5,960 nt of DNA, from positions 1 through 5,960 of the forward strand of contig JALAGR010000156.1 of the NCBI GenBank assembly GCA_022712335.1, in the 5' to 3' direction. Source of the stretch: Pediococcus sp. GTDB lineage: Bacteria > Bacillota > Bacilli > Lactobacillales > Lactobacillaceae. Below the pieces are notes generated by a model. The model made no database searches, was not told where the DNA came from, and saw nothing but the letters and a program-made list of their open reading frames with translations. This document shows, in pieces, positions 5,945 to 5,960 of the stretch. The translations under genes and the position numbers were made by a program. The stretch's first letter is position 1. Each line of letters opens with the position of its first letter.

Positions 5945-5960
5945 ACAACCTATATATAAA

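Overview
The window looks like a low-GC Gram-positive chromosome, most likely Lactobacillales (a lactobacillus, carnobacterium or enterococcus relative; the genus cannot be fixed by eye). The grounds are the AT-rich composition, strong AGGAG/AAGGGG ribosome-binding sites, an rnpA-yidC pair whose YidC has a lipoprotein signal, and a Firmicutes-type mupG-murQ-murP-murR cluster. All six complete genes lie on the minus strand, so transcription runs from high to low coordinates. rnpA-yidC normally sits beside rpmH and dnaA, so the right edge is probably close to the replication origin.

Right part (about 4682-5960): rnpA (RNase P protein) and yidC (membrane insertase, lipoprotein precursor). They share one base at the rnpA stop and yidC GTG start, and a strong hairpin terminator (4682-4720) follows. 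No jag/khpB gene follows yidC, although that is the common order in Firmicutes.

Middle and left (about 163-4671): a compact salvage operon for MurNAc-GlcNAc from cell-wall turnover. Its order, mupG-murQ-murP-murR, matches the cluster described in Staphylococcus aureus. MurP (PTS EIIBC without EIIA) imports and phosphorylates the sugar. MupG (DUF871/GH170) splits the MurNAc-6P-GlcNAc disaccharide. MurQ removes the lactyl ether from MurNAc-6P, giving GlcNAc-6P and D-lactate. MurR (RpiR family) is the presumed repressor. A good sigma-A promoter precedes mupG. It is overlaid by two near-identical 16-bp sites 42 bp apart, each holding a GAAAT-N3-ATTTC dyad, with a perfect 20-bp palindrome between them; these are probable MurR operators. 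A hairpin terminator separates murP from murR, and a candidate murR promoter is interleaved with that hairpin.

Left edge (1-203): an open frame on the plus strand, possibly the last 37 codons of a convergent gene, then a perfect 15-bp inverted repeat flanked by A and T runs that can terminate transcription in both directions.

Nothing here is clearly a new biological system. The most informative unexplained signals are the operator array upstream of mupG and the terminator-promoter overlap between murP and murR.
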